This document shows positions 35,916-46,491 of a stretch of DNA of 64,000 nucleotides, piece by piece. Made by a program: the position numbers and the translations under genes. The notes below the pieces were generated by a model. It worked only from the letters and a program-made list of their open reading frames with translations. It did not search any database and was not told the origin of the DNA. Each line of letters opens with the position of its first letter. Positions within the stretch are counted from its first letter, which is position 1. Source of the stretch: Planctomycetota bacterium (GTDB lineage Bacteria; Planctomycetota; J058; JAJDCQ01); assembly GCA_029260755.1 (NCBI GenBank), contig JAJDCQ010000136.1, positions 35,768-99,767 on the forward strand. Direction: 5' to 3'.

Positions 35916-38900
35916 CTACTCCCGCTCGCGGTAGGCGTGCAGATGCCCGTCGGGCCGCACGACGTAGAGGACGCCGCCGGCCGCGATGGGACGCGGCGGC
36001 AGGAAGCCGAGCCGGTAGGGCGACGCCTGGCCCTTCACCGCCTCGCGAGGACCGCCGCCGATCGGCATCTGCCCGAGCACCGCGCCGGTGCCGACGTCCA
36101 CGACCAGGACCGTCTCCTGGACGATGTAGATCCGGTCGCCGACGATCGTCATGCTCGGGTGGAGCGTCCCGACGCTCTTGTCGCCGCGCGCGAAGCGAAT
36201 CCCGCTCTTGCCCGAGGTCTTCGACACGAGGGCCGGGATCGCGGTGACGCGGCCCTCTTCGCCCTCCTCCTCGTCGTCGTGATCGCCCTTGGGGGCGCCG
36301 TCGGACGGGTCGTGGTACCAGAGCTTCTTGCCCGGCCACGAACGCTTGCGCGCCTCCCACGACCAGGACCAGACCGCCTGGAGCGCGTCGTCGAGCTCGC
36401 CGTGGCTCTTGCCGAGGAGCGCGATCACCCGCCCCCCGCTCTCGGTCTCGACGACGTCGAGCAGCCCCTCGCCCGTGGCGGTCGTGATCGCCGGGCTGAC
36501 CCACCGGACGGCGCCGCTCTCGATGTCGTAGGCGGCGAACGATCGGGTCAGGTCGGCGGCGTAGACCAGCGGCCCGACGAGCCGCACGTCGCTCAGCGCG
36601 ACCTCGCCGTAGGCGCGGCGCCCGTCCTCGAGGCCGGCGTTGACGCCGTCGATCTCGAGACGGCGGACGATCGCGCCCGACCCGCCATCGACGACCGTGA
36701 TGCTCTTGCCGTCGGCGACGACGACGCGGCCCTCGTCCGCTCGCAGCGCCGGCGCGCCCGGGCCGTATCCGCCCCGGACGAGATGGCTGGTCGGCGCGAG
36801 CCCGACGCCGGTGTAGGGACTCGCCGCGACGCGCAGCCGCCAGAGCACCGCCCCGTCGCTCGACCGGATCGCGTGGAGCCGCCCCGCGACGTCCAGGACG
36901 TACACCCGGTCGGGCGCGTCGGGGTCGGCCGCGACGGAGAACGACTGATCGGCCTGGAGCGTGATCGGAACGCCGCTCGCGCCGACGCCGCCGCCGACGA
37001 CCAGCCGCCGACCGCCGGTCATGATCACCGTCCGACTGCCGGCGACGACCCGACCCGGGCCGAGGGTCGTCTTCGGCCGGACCACGACGCCGCCGCCGGA
37101 GCTCTCCGGACCCGGCGCCCGCGACGTCTCGGTCTTGCGGCCCGTCTTCGCCGCGGCGAGCCCGAGGGCGGGACCGAGGTCGAGGGCGCCGGCGAGCGGA
37201 TCGACGCCCCGCTGCCGGCCGAGGCGCCAGAGCTCGTCGCCCGTCTCGGCGTCGCGGCCCGCCACGCCCGAGGCGGCGACGACGACGGCCGGACCGGCGA
37301 GGACGACGCCGGGCTCGAGGGGGCCCGCGTCGAGGATCCCGTCGAGGGCCGGCTCGTCGACCTCGAAGCGCGGCTTGCCGCGCTCGTCGAGCTCGAGGGC
37401 GACCAGATGGCTCGCGCCGTCCTCGGTCGCGAGGAACAGCGTTCCGCCGCGTCGCGCCGGGCTCGGATACGCGAGGCGATCGACCGACGTGGACGTCACC
37501 CGGACCTTGAAGGCCAGGCCGAGGTCGCCCGGCGGGGGCGCCGCAATCGCCGTCGCGGCGACGACGGCCGCGAGGCGCTCGCGCGCCGACGCCGCGATCG
37601 CATCCGGCGCGCGATGGACCAGCTCCTGGAAGCGTCGATGGGCCCGCGGCAGGTCGCCGTCCTCGGCGTCGAGCTCGGCGAGGCGCGCGAGCGCCTGCGC
37701 CTCGAGCGATCCCATGGGACCGTCGGCGGCGCCGCGGGCCGCGACGAAGCTCAGCCCGATGGCCCACCGCTCGGCGTGACGATCCCCCGCGGCGCGATGG
37801 ATCGCGCCGGCCGCCCAGAGGGACGCGCCGCCCCGGCGTCCGAGGGCGAGACCGCGGGCGATGAGGACGCGCGCGTCGCCGGCCGCCTCGCGGGCCGCCC
37901 GGTCCCCCCCCCACGTCGCGACGAGCGAGGCGAGCTCGCCATCGCCGTGCGCGGCCACGAGCGCGGCCGCCCGCTCACGGGCGAGCTCGGCGATCGAGAC
38001 CGCCCGGTCGCCGAGGCGAACGTGCTCGGCCGCGCCCGAGGTCTCGGCCAGGACGAACGGCTCGTCGGCCGGCCCCATCCCCAGCACCTCGGCCCAGGTC
38101 TTCACCGCTTCGACGAGCCGCTTCTCGCGCTCGAACGTGATCCCGATGAGCGTCCGAACGAGCGGCTCGCGCCGGTCGGAGACGGCGCCGCCCTCGCGCA
38201 GGGCGTGCTCGAGCTCGGTCCGCGCCGCCGCGGGCTCGTCCTTCGCGAGGTGGCCGACCGCGAGGAGCACGCGGGCGTGGACGATCGCCTCCCGCGCCGC
38301 CTCGGCCCGCCGCTCGTCGCCGGCCCCGCCCCGACGCGCCGCCGCCTCGATGCACGCGGTCAGGGCCGCGATCTCCTCGGCCGAGCGGTCGGCCTGACGG
38401 TAGAGGCGCGCCAGGCGCAGGTGGGCGGCCACGTCGTCGGGGTCGGCCGCCACCTTCTTCGTCGCGAGCTCGAGCTCGACGCCGAACCGGTTGAACGCGA
38501 TGACGGTCCCGTCCGCGCTCGCGGTGAGGAGACGTCCGCCGAAGAAGATCGGGCGGGTGAGGGCGTAGGGGCTGGTGCTCTGATCGTGGAGGACGATCGC
38601 GCCCGAGCTGCTCGTCGTGACCGTGATCCCGGCGATGCCCGAGTCACTCCCCTCCTCGACCTTCTGGCGGACCCGCCGCCGACGGTCCTTGTCCTGCCAG
38701 ACCAGCCGCCCCGTCTCGAGGTCGTGGGCGCGCAGCCAGGCCGTCGCGAGGTAGACCGTGCTGCCGGCGACGACGAGCTTGCCGGCGACGCCGGCCTCCA
38801 TGTCCGGCCCCTCGAGCGAGGTCTCCCACCGGCGCTCGAGCGTCTTCGCATCGCGACCGACGAGGACCGCCTCATCCGGCGAGAAGACGACGGCGAGATC

Positions 38901-41900
38901 GGGCGTCACCGCCAGGTCGACCGCCGCGAACGCGAGGTCGGTCTCGGCGACCTTCTCCGAGCTCGCCAGGTCGAACGCGACGAGGCGCGCGGTGTCCTCG
39001 ACGATCGCGGTCGCGAGGTAGATCCGTCCGCCGGACGCCGCCGCCGCGACGTAGACCGGTCGCGGCTCGGCGTCGCCCTCGCGCGCGCCGCCGCCCCAGC
39101 TCTCCTCGCCGTCGCGCGGATCGAGGACGTGGACGCGGTTGCCGCGCACGAGGATCAGGACGTCCGCCTCGACCGAGTAGAGCAGCCGCGGCGCGCCGCT
39201 CGTCGCCGCGTAGCCCTCGCCCGGCTCCGACCGCCACAGCGGCCGCCCGTCGGCGTCGAACGCCCAGACCTCGCCGGCGTCGGTCGGCACGTAGAGCCGC
39301 GCCCCGACCGGCAGCGGCGACCGGAAGACGACCTGCGCTCCGGTCGCCCCCGCGGCGCCCTGCTGGGCCATCAGCACCTGCACCCGCTGGATGAGCTGCG
39401 CGATCTGGCGGTTACTCGGGTCGGTCGCCTGGAGCTGCTGGATCCGCTGGAGCATCTGCCGGAGCTGCGCGTCCTGCGCGCTCCGCGGCGCCGACCGCGC
39501 GCCGCCGGCCGCGCCGGGCGTGCCGACGACGCCGGGCATCGCGTCGGCGCCATCGAGCGGCTCCTCGTCGGTCGTGGTCGTCGTCCCGTCGAACTTGAAC
39601 CGGAGCTTCCCGGTCTTCGCGTCGTACGCGGTCAGCAGCTCGCCGCCCTCGACGATCAGGCCGGCCCCCGGCCACGCGACGAGGTCGCCCGGGTTCCGGA
39701 CCGACTTGCTCTCCGCCGCGATCGGGTCGCGGAGCTCGCCCGTCTCGCGGTCGAGGATGTGGATGCCCTCGCCCGCCCGCGCCATCACGCCGAGCTGGCT
39801 GCCGACGAGGCCGAGCCCCGGCGCGAGCTCGGACACCTCGCGCGTCCAGAGCACGGTGAGGGGCGGCTCGAACCCGGCCTCGCTCCAGCGCGCCCGGCCC
39901 GGGTCGTCGCCGGAGAGCGCGGCGAGGTCGCCCGCGTCGATCCCGGTCGCGGCGATCGCCGCCTCGACCTCGGCCCGGAACTCGGCGACCGTCCGGGTCG
40001 GCGCCGCGGCCGCGTCCGGGTCGCGCGGCAGCCGGACGGCGACCGGGGCGCCCTCGATCTGCCGGGCGAGCCGGCTCAGGTAGAAGATCGCCCGCTCGGT
40101 CTGGTCGGCGCGGAGCGCGACGGCGCAGAGATGCGCCAGGATCTCGGCATCGGTCGGCCCCTCGGCCGCGCCGGCGCTCGAGCCGTCGACGCCGACGCCG
40201 CCGCCCTTGAGGTCGACGAGCGCCCGCTCGAAGAGGCGGCTCGCCTCGTCGAACGACCGCTCCGACGCCCGCGCCTCGCCGAGGCGGACGGCCGCCCGCC
40301 GCGCGATCGAGCTGAGCTGGTAGACGAGGACGCCCTCGAGGAGGCTCGGGTCGCCCTCCTTCTCGAAGCGCGCGTAGAGCTGACGCGCCGGCTCCTCGTG
40401 CCGCTTCAGGAACCTCGCCCGGGCCGACTCCGGCAGCTCGCGCAGCTTCAGGCGCGCGAACCAGGCCGCGTTCGCCTGGCGGCTCTCGTCGATCCGGATC
40501 GTGGCCGTCGGGTAGTCGAGGACGAGCCTGTGAAGCAGATCGGCTCCCGCGTCCCAGTCCTCCAGCGCCTCCTGGCAGATGAAGATCTGGGCCGCCAGGC
40601 TGCCGGCCGTCTCGGCGTCGCTCGCCCGGACGAAGGCCTTGCGGAAGATGTCGAGCGCCTCGGCGTGCTTGTCCTCGCCGCGGAGGGTCGCCCCGATCTC
40701 GAGGGCCGACTCGTAGAGGAGCCCGCGGGCGAGGACGACCTCGTCCTCCGCCCGGGCGACCTTCGCCGCCTCGAGGTAGGCCTCGAACGCGCCGAGGTCG
40801 TCGTCGAGCTTGGCGCGGGCCATCCCGAGCGATCGCCAGAGCTCGCTCTTGTCGGCGTCGACGCGACAGGCGAGCTCGAGCGCGCGGGCGGCGTCCTTGT
40901 TCCCCTCCTCGTCGCCGGGCCGGCCGAAGCGGAGGGCGAGGTCGGCGAGGACGGTGCTGTCGGTCGGCTCCTCCTCGAGGACGCGCCGCCACATCTCGCG
41001 GGCCGCCTCGCGCCGCGTCTCCTCCTCCTCGCTCGGGTCGCGGTCGATCACGTCGCCCTGGAGAGTCATGTAGAGATGGCGCTTGATCGGGTCGGTGTCG
41101 GCCAGGTGCTGGTAGATCCGGAGCGCGTCGGTGATCTCGCTCTCGAGGGCGTAGAGCTCGGCCAGCGACCGCGCGATGAGGGCGTTCTTCTCGTCGAGGG
41201 CGTGGGCCCGCTCGTAGTACTTGATCGCGAGGTCGTTCTCCCGGTCCTCGCGGTACATGTCGCCGAGCGCCGCATGGAGGCTGGCGTCGGTCTTGGCGTC
41301 GTCGCTCTCGACGATCCGCGTCTCGAACTTCTCGATCAGCTCCTTCAGCTTGCCCTGCACGTGGTAGAGGGTGATCAGCTCGTGATGCGCGTTGCGCCGC
41401 TCCTCGTCATCGCGGGCGAGCTCCACGGCCTTGTGGAACGCGAGGGTCGCCTCCTCGAGGTCCTCGGCGGCCCGGTGCGCCTCGCCGAGGGCGAACCGCA
41501 TCCGGTAGTCGTCGGGGGCGAGCTCCACCGCCTTGGTGAACGCGACGGCCGACTCCGACGCCAGCCCCGCCTCCCGCAGCACCCGGCCTTGCTCGGCGAA
41601 CGCGCGCGGGTCGGTCGTGCCCTCGGGCGCCATCGCCGCCCAGGCGGTGAGCGCCTCGTCGCGGCGGCGGAGCTTGAAGAGCGCCTGCCCGAGGGCGCGG
41701 GCGTAGGAGTAGTCATCCTTCGGCGCGACGGCCGCGGCGGCCTGGTAGAGCCGGAGCCCCTCCTTGCGTCGGAACGTCGAGTCGAGCCGGCGGGCGAGCT
41801 CGATCAGCGCCTGCGGTCGCGCCGACGCCGGCGCTGCGAAGCTCGACCACGCCTCGCGGGCGTCGGCGTTTCGCCGGTCCCGGTAGAAGCTGACCGCGAG

Positions 41901-43136
41901 GTCGATCCGCGCCCGGTCGTCGCCCGGCGCCACCTCGAGCAGCCCGCGGAGCGCGTCGCGAAGGGGCGTCTCGTCGAGGCTCGGCCGCTTCTTTCGCAGA
42001 TCGACGAGCGCGCGCCGGAGCGCGACCTGGCGCGGGGCGCCCTCGATCGCCTCGGCGAGCCGCTCGTCCGCCTCGCGGTAGCGGCCGTCCAGGGTGAGCG
42101 CCCGGGCGAGGAGGACGAGCACCTCGATCTGGGCCGGCTCGAGGACGCCCTCCTTCGGCGGCTCCCCCGAGAGCCGCGGCCCGAAGCCGCCGGCGGCGAA
42201 CCGCTCCTCGAGGTAGCTCCGCAGGTCGGCGAACCATCCGCGGCTCACGTGGAGGTCGAAGATCGAGCGGATCGCCTGCTCGCGGAGCCAGTGGCCCTCG
42301 CCGGTCCTCGCGACGATCTCCTCGAAGCTCCGGAGCGCCCGCTTCGTGTCGTCCATCTTCTCGAGGAGCTGCCCGGTCGCGAACGTGGACTTGAGCTGCA
42401 GCGCGGTGTCGGTCTTCCCCGGGCCGTCGATGATTCGCTGGTGGACGTCGATCGCCTCGACGTAGAGCTCGTGGCTCGCGTAGATCTCGGCGAGCTCGAG
42501 CTGCTGGAAGTAGTCGTCGGGGTTCTCCGCCAGGATCCGCTCGAACGCCTCGACCGCCTTCTCGCGCTCCTTCGCCCGGAGCCGGAGCGCGCCGAGGCGC
42601 TTCCAGATCTCGACCCGGCGGTCGGGACGGCGCTCGGCCTTCCCCGCCTTCTCGAGCAGCTCGCACGCGGTCGCCACGTCTCCCCGCTGGGCGCGGACGC
42701 CGGCGAGGAGCGACAGGGCGAGCGGGCTCTCGGAGTCGTAGCGGACCGCGATCTCGACCCGCGCGCGGAGCTCGTCCTTGCTGCCCTCCTTGTCGTAGAT
42801 CCGGGCCAGGGACAGATGGACGTTCGCGTGGTCGCGTCGCTGCCGCGGGGTGAGGTCATCGACGTCGTCGGGCTCGCCCATCGCCTCTGCGCGCCGCTTG
42901 AGCAGCTCGACGAGCTCGGCCACGCGGTCGAACTTCGCGTAGGTCTCGTAGACCTTGCCGAACAGATACTCGTCGGCCGGGTCGTCGAGCCAGATCTCGA
43001 CGAAGCGCTCGGCACGGGCGGGGACGAAGTCCTCGTCGTCGCGAGCGGCCGACGGGGCCGGACGGACGAGGACGAGCAGCCCCAGCGTCAGGATGACGCC
43101 GACGACGGGGATCGAGGATCGCGGACGGACGGACAC
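35916..43136 (-). CDS. Giant exported TPR / PQQ-propeller protein
   Basis: A 2406-aa protein with an N-terminal signal or anchor (about 9-27, ending PAPSAA). Residues about 30-1090 are dominated by TPR-type helical repeats. About 1095-1560 is a PQQ/WD40-like beta-propeller region with blades of the form GxIYLATA...VAFDLASSEKVA, interrupted by a Gln-rich coiled-coil insert (about 1220-1265). About 1560-1870 is a second TPR block, and 1875-2406 a second propeller (ETGDELWRLGR, DGAVLWRLRV, ESGAVRWVSP). Such proteins act as large interaction platforms outside the cytoplasm. The start is a GTG at 43136 with AGGAG about 10 nt upstream; it lies 73 bp after MoxR. No enzymatic residues were recognised. 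Confidence 0.86.
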   Translation of the reverse strand: MSVRPRSSIPVVGVILTLGLLVLVRPAPSAARDDEDFVPARAERFVEIWLDDPADEYLFGKVYETYAKFDRVAELVELLKRRAEAMGEPDDVDDLTPRQRRDHANVHLSLARIYDKEGSKDELRARVEIAVRYDSESPLALSLLAGVRAQRGDVATACELLEKAGKAERRPDRRVEIWKRLGALRLRAKEREKAVEAFERILAENPDDYFQQLELAEIYASHELYVEAIDVHQRIIDGPGKTDTALQLKSTFATGQLLEKMDDTKRALRSFEEIVARTGEGHWLREQAIRSIFDLHVSRGWFADLRSYLEERFAAGGFGPRLSGEPPKEGVLEPAQIEVLVLLARALTLDGRYREADERLAEAIEGAPRQVALRRALVDLRKKRPSLDETPLRDALRGLLEVAPGDDRARIDLAVSFYRDRRNADAREAWSSFAAPASARPQALIELARRLDSTFRRKEGLRLYQAAAAVAPKDDYSYARALGQALFKLRRRDEALTAWAAMAPEGTTDPRAFAEQGRVLREAGLASESAVAFTKAVELAPDDYRMRFALGEAHRAAEDLEEATLAFHKAVELARDDEERRNAHHELITLYHVQGKLKELIEKFETRIVESDDAKTDASLHAALGDMYREDRENDLAIKYYERAHALDEKNALIARSLAELYALESEITDALRIYQHLADTDPIKRHLYMTLQGDVIDRDPSEEEETRREAAREMWRRVLEEEPTDSTVLADLALRFGRPGDEEGNKDAARALELACRVDADKSELWRSLGMARAKLDDDLGAFEAYLEAAKVARAEDEVVLARGLLYESALEIGATLRGEDKHAEALDIFRKAFVRASDAETAGSLAAQIFICQEALEDWDAGADLLHRLVLDYPTATIRIDESRQANAAWFARLKLRELPESARARFLKRHEEPARQLYARFEKEGDPSLLEGVLVYQLSSIARRAAVRLGEARASERSFDEASRLFERALVDLKGGGVGVDGSSAGAAEGPTDAEILAHLCAVALRADQTERAIFYLSRLARQIEGAPVAVRLPRDPDAAAAPTRTVAEFRAEVEAAIAATGIDAGDLAALSGDDPGRARWSEAGFEPPLTVLWTREVSELAPGLGLVGSQLGVMARAGEGIHILDRETGELRDPIAAESKSVRNPGDLVAWPGAGLIVEGGELLTAYDAKTGKLRFKFDGTTTTTDEEPLDGADAMPGVVGTPGAAGGARSAPRSAQDAQLRQMLQRIQQLQATDPSNRQIAQLIQRVQVLMAQQGAAGATGAQVVFRSPLPVGARLYVPTDAGEVWAFDADGRPLWRSEPGEGYAATSGAPRLLYSVEADVLILVRGNRVHVLDPRDGEESWGGGAREGDAEPRPVYVAAAASGGRIYLATAIVEDTARLVAFDLASSEKVAETDLAFAAVDLAVTPDLAVVFSPDEAVLVGRDAKTLERRWETSLEGPDMEAGVAGKLVVAGSTVYLATAWLRAHDLETGRLVWQDKDRRRRVRQKVEEGSDSGIAGITVTTSSSGAIVLHDQSTSPYALTRPIFFGGRLLTASADGTVIAFNRFGVELELATKKVAADPDDVAAHLRLARLYRQADRSAEEIAALTACIEAAARRGGAGDERRAEAAREAIVHARVLLAVGHLAKDEPAAARTELEHALREGGAVSDRREPLVRTLIGITFEREKRLVEAVKTWAEVLGMGPADEPFVLAETSGAAEHVRLGDRAVSIAELARERAAALVAAHGDGELASLVATWGGDRAAREAAGDARVLIARGLALGRRGGASLWAAGAIHRAAGDRHAERWAIGLSFVAARGAADGPMGSLEAQALARLAELDAEDGDLPRAHRRFQELVHRAPDAIAASARERLAAVVAATAIAAPPPGDLGLAFKVRVTSTSVDRLAYPSPARRGGTLFLATEDGASHLVALELDERGKPRFEVDEPALDGILDAGPLEPGVVLAGPAVVVAASGVAGRDAETGDELWRLGRQRGVDPLAGALDLGPALGLAAAKTGRKTETSRAPGPESSGGGVVVRPKTTLGPGRVVAGSRTVIMTGGRRLVVGGGVGASGVPITLQADQSFSVAADPDAPDRVYVLDVAGRLHAIRSSDGAVLWRLRVAASPYTGVGLAPTSHLVRGGYGPGAPALRADEGRVVVADGKSITVVDGGSGAIVRRLEIDGVNAGLEDGRRAYGEVALSDVRLVGPLVYAADLTRSFAAYDIESGAVRWVSPAITTATGEGLLDVVETESGGRVIALLGKSHGELDDALQAVWSWSWEARKRSWPGKKLWYHDPSDGAPKGDHDDEEEGEEGRVTAIPALVSKTSGKSGIRFARGDKSVGTLHPSMTIVGDRIYIVQETVLVVDVGTGAVLGQMPIGGGPREAVKGQASPYRLGFLPPRPIAAGGVLYVVRPDGHLHAYRERE

Positions 43137-43209
43137 GGGCTCGGCACTCCTGACTCGGAGACGATCGCGGCGGCGCGGCGCCGCGAGGACGACGGGGAAG
43201 CGGCGAGGG

Positions 43210-44247
<1,038 letters not shown>

Positions 44248-44344
44248 TGAAACGAGGCTCCTGCCGTGGCCGGTGTGTCGGCCGGTCTGTCGGATCGAAG
44301 AGGTGGTCGTTCCCGCGATCGCGAGCGATCGGTGGTGCGCGGAT

Positions 44345-46258
44345 CTACTTCTCCCGCGGCTTGATCGAATCGAAGTAGCGCCGAACGTGGTCGCGCTTGG
44401 AGAGCGGGACCTCGTCGCGGTAGAGCGACTCCTCGGCGACCCGCTGGTACTCCGAGAAGACGTCCTGGTAGTCGACCCCGGCGCGGCTGCCGTCGTTGGC
44501 GCTCTTCACGGCCATGACGGCGCTCTCGCCCTTCTCGCCGAGGATGCCCGAGACGCGGGTGCGGCGCGCGCGGCCCTGCGGCTTGCTCGCCTCGTCGAGG
44601 TGCCCGTCCTGGCTGCCCCAGCCGGGCTTCAGGCCCCCGGCGCCGCCGCCAGCGCCGGGCATCCCGCCCTGGCCGCCGCCGCCGCCGCCGCCCCCGCCCG
44701 CCTGACTCTGGCAGGTCCGGCAGTCGCAGGGGCTCGGGTTCTTCCGCCGGCTCTTCGGGCAGATCCCTTCCTTCTTGCCGCGACACGGGCACTTGATGCA
44801 CTGGCCCTCGAAGTCGCAGTCGAACGAGCAGGGACCCTTGTAGATCGGGCCGCCCTGGCCCTGGCCGCCGCCCTGGTTTCCGCCGGGGCGCATCGGCCCG
44901 GGCAGGATCGCGAACGGCTGCTGCTTGGCGCCCTCACCCGGCTTGCTCGAGTCGCCCGGCGGCATCTTGAGGTCCATGAACGGGAGGTTCTTCCCGTCGC
45001 CGCCCTTGCCCGCCTGGGCGAGGTCCGCCTGCGCCTTCTTGAGCGCGTCGAGCGCCTTGCCGAGCATCCGCTGGGTGCCGGGCAGGTTCTTGAGCTTGTC
45101 GAGCTCGGCCGCGAGGTCCTTGAGCTCGGCGCCGGCCTTGGTCGGGTCGTTCTTCTCGAGCGCCTTCGCGATCGCCTGGAGCTTCTCGGCGAGCGGGTGG
45201 AGCTCGGTGTCGGCGAGCGCCTTCGCGGCGCCGTGAGCCGCCTCCCGGAGCTTGTTCGCCTCCTCGGGCGTCAGCTTCATCGACGGGAGGCCCTCGCCGA
45301 GCTCGCTCGCCTTTCGTCCGGCCTCGCCGAACTTCTGGCCCTCGAGCTTCTCGGCGACCTTCTCGGTGTGCTTGCTCTGGCGCAGGTGCCCGACGGCTTT
45401 CTTGAGCGCCTGGGCGAACGAGAGGGGCAGCTTCTCCTTCTCGTTCTGCTGGATCGCGCGACCGACGCGCCGCATCGCGCGCTCCTTGTCGCCGGGATCG
45501 TTCTGGGCGAGGTCCTCGGCGACCTTGCGGAGCTCCTCGCCGATCTTCTTCGCCTCCGGGTTCTCGTCGTCGTCGGCCTCGCGCTCGATGTCCTCGGCGG
45601 TCCGCTCGAGCTCGGCGCTGACCGCGGCGAGCGCCTCGCGGAAGGCGGCGAGGAACGCCGCGTCCTCGGACGCGTCGGCCGACGGGGCGAAATCGACGAA
45701 CGGAATCGCCAGCGCGAGGAGCGCCGCGAGCAGGGCCGGCACGGGCTGCCACGGCCGGGTCGAGGCGGGCGCCGCTCCGAAGGCCTTGGAGAGATCGGTG
45801 CGGCGGGCGAGCTCGGCCGCCCGCCGGACGAGGAGGGCGTCGACGGCGTCGCCGCCGGCGCCGGCGCGCGAGGCCACCCCGCCATCGACGGCGAGGAGCG
45901 CGCTCGAGATGTGATCCGCGTGACCACACCGGTCATCGAGCGTCTTCGCGGCGGCGAGCCGGCTCGGCCAGCCGCCGAGGCCCCAGATGGCGCCGCCGAC
46001 GAGGCCCGTCGCCACGCAGGTTGCCATCGCGACCAGCGTGGCGATCCACGGGAACGAGCCGAGGACCATGCCCGCGACGAACGCGACGCCGAGGATCGGA
46101 AGGGCGAACGAGGCCGACCAGGCGAGGCCGGTCCGGACGCCGGACTCGACGCGCAGCCGGACGATTCGCCGGGCGGCAGCCGCCGCCAGATCGCGGACGG
46201 CCCAGGCATCGGAGGGACTGATCGTGTAAGGCTCGGTGCTGACACGAGTCGTCGACAT
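44345..46258 (-). CDS. Membrane coiled-coil protein with Cys-rich knuckle and poly-Gly segment
   Basis: A 637-aa protein, first gene of the MoxR cluster. Two closely spaced hydrophobic segments (about 46-70 and 74-96) and a third near 172-190 place it in the inner membrane. A long charged helical/coiled-coil region (about 200-430, many E/K/L heptads) follows. Near residues 470-520 is a compact segment with nine cysteines in CxxxC, CxxCxC and CxCxxC spacings, directly followed by a poly-glycine stretch, then a basic C terminus. The coiled-coil part resembles DUF4175-type membrane proteins found in MoxR/BatA clusters; that link is uncertain. The Cys pattern suggests metal binding or disulfides. 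GGAGGGAG lies 9 nt before the ATG, and a TATAAT box is 76 bp upstream. Confidence 0.78.
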   Translation of the reverse strand: MSTTRVSTEPYTISPSDAWAVRDLAAAAARRIVRLRVESGVRTGLAWSASFALPILGVAFVAGMVLGSFPWIATLVAMATCVATGLVGGAIWGLGGWPSRLAAAKTLDDRCGHADHISSALLAVDGGVASRAGAGGDAVDALLVRRAAELARRTDLSKAFGAAPASTRPWQPVPALLAALLALAIPFVDFAPSADASEDAAFLAAFREALAAVSAELERTAEDIEREADDDENPEAKKIGEELRKVAEDLAQNDPGDKERAMRRVGRAIQQNEKEKLPLSFAQALKKAVGHLRQSKHTEKVAEKLEGQKFGEAGRKASELGEGLPSMKLTPEEANKLREAAHGAAKALADTELHPLAEKLQAIAKALEKNDPTKAGAELKDLAAELDKLKNLPGTQRMLGKALDALKKAQADLAQAGKGGDGKNLPFMDLKMPPGDSSKPGEGAKQQPFAILPGPMRPGGNQGGGQGQGGPIYKGPCSFDCDFEGQCIKCPCRGKKEGICPKSRRKNPSPCDCRTCQSQAGGGGGGGGGQGGMPGAGGGAGGLKPGWGSQDGHLDEASKPQGRARRTRVSGILGEKGESAVMAVKSANDGSRAGVDYQDVFSEYQRVAEESLYRDEVPLSKRDHVRRYFDSIKPREK

Positions 46259-46334
46259 ACGAGCGGTCTCCCTCCGGAGGGCGTGCAGGCTGGCTCCCGA
46301 CCGAACCCGCGCCGAACGAGCGCGGACGTCCAGG

Positions 46335-46340
46335 ATTATA
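46335..46340 (-). promoter_or_regulatory. Predicted -10 (TATAAT) for the minus-strand MoxR cluster
   Basis: The complement reads a perfect TATAAT within an unusually AT-rich patch of the 233-bp divergent gap 46259-46491. It lies 76 bp before the ATG of the first cluster gene; the -35 region is weak. The rest of the gap holds nothing else that I recognise apart from the kinase promoter. Confidence 0.5.
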
Positions 46341-46457
46341 CACCCTAAGAGACGTCCCCACGAGCCGGAAAGTTCTGCCCCGTCGCCGGAAATTCAACGG
46401 GCAGAACCCATTGAGGTGCCCGGCGACCTCCCCCGGGGGGGCCTCGCCGGCGGCGGG

Positions 46458-46486
46458 TTGGGGCGGATCCGCGAGCCGTCTAGATT
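46458..46486 (+). promoter_or_regulatory. Predicted promoter of the third kinase (-35 TTGGGG, -10 TAGATT)
   Basis: TTGGGG at 46458-46463 and TAGATT at 46481-46486 are spaced by 17 bp. The -10 ends 5 nt before the ATG at 46492, so transcription would begin at the start codon itself and the mRNA would be leaderless. No ribosome binding site is present. Confidence 0.45.
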
Positions 46487-46491
46487 ATCCT

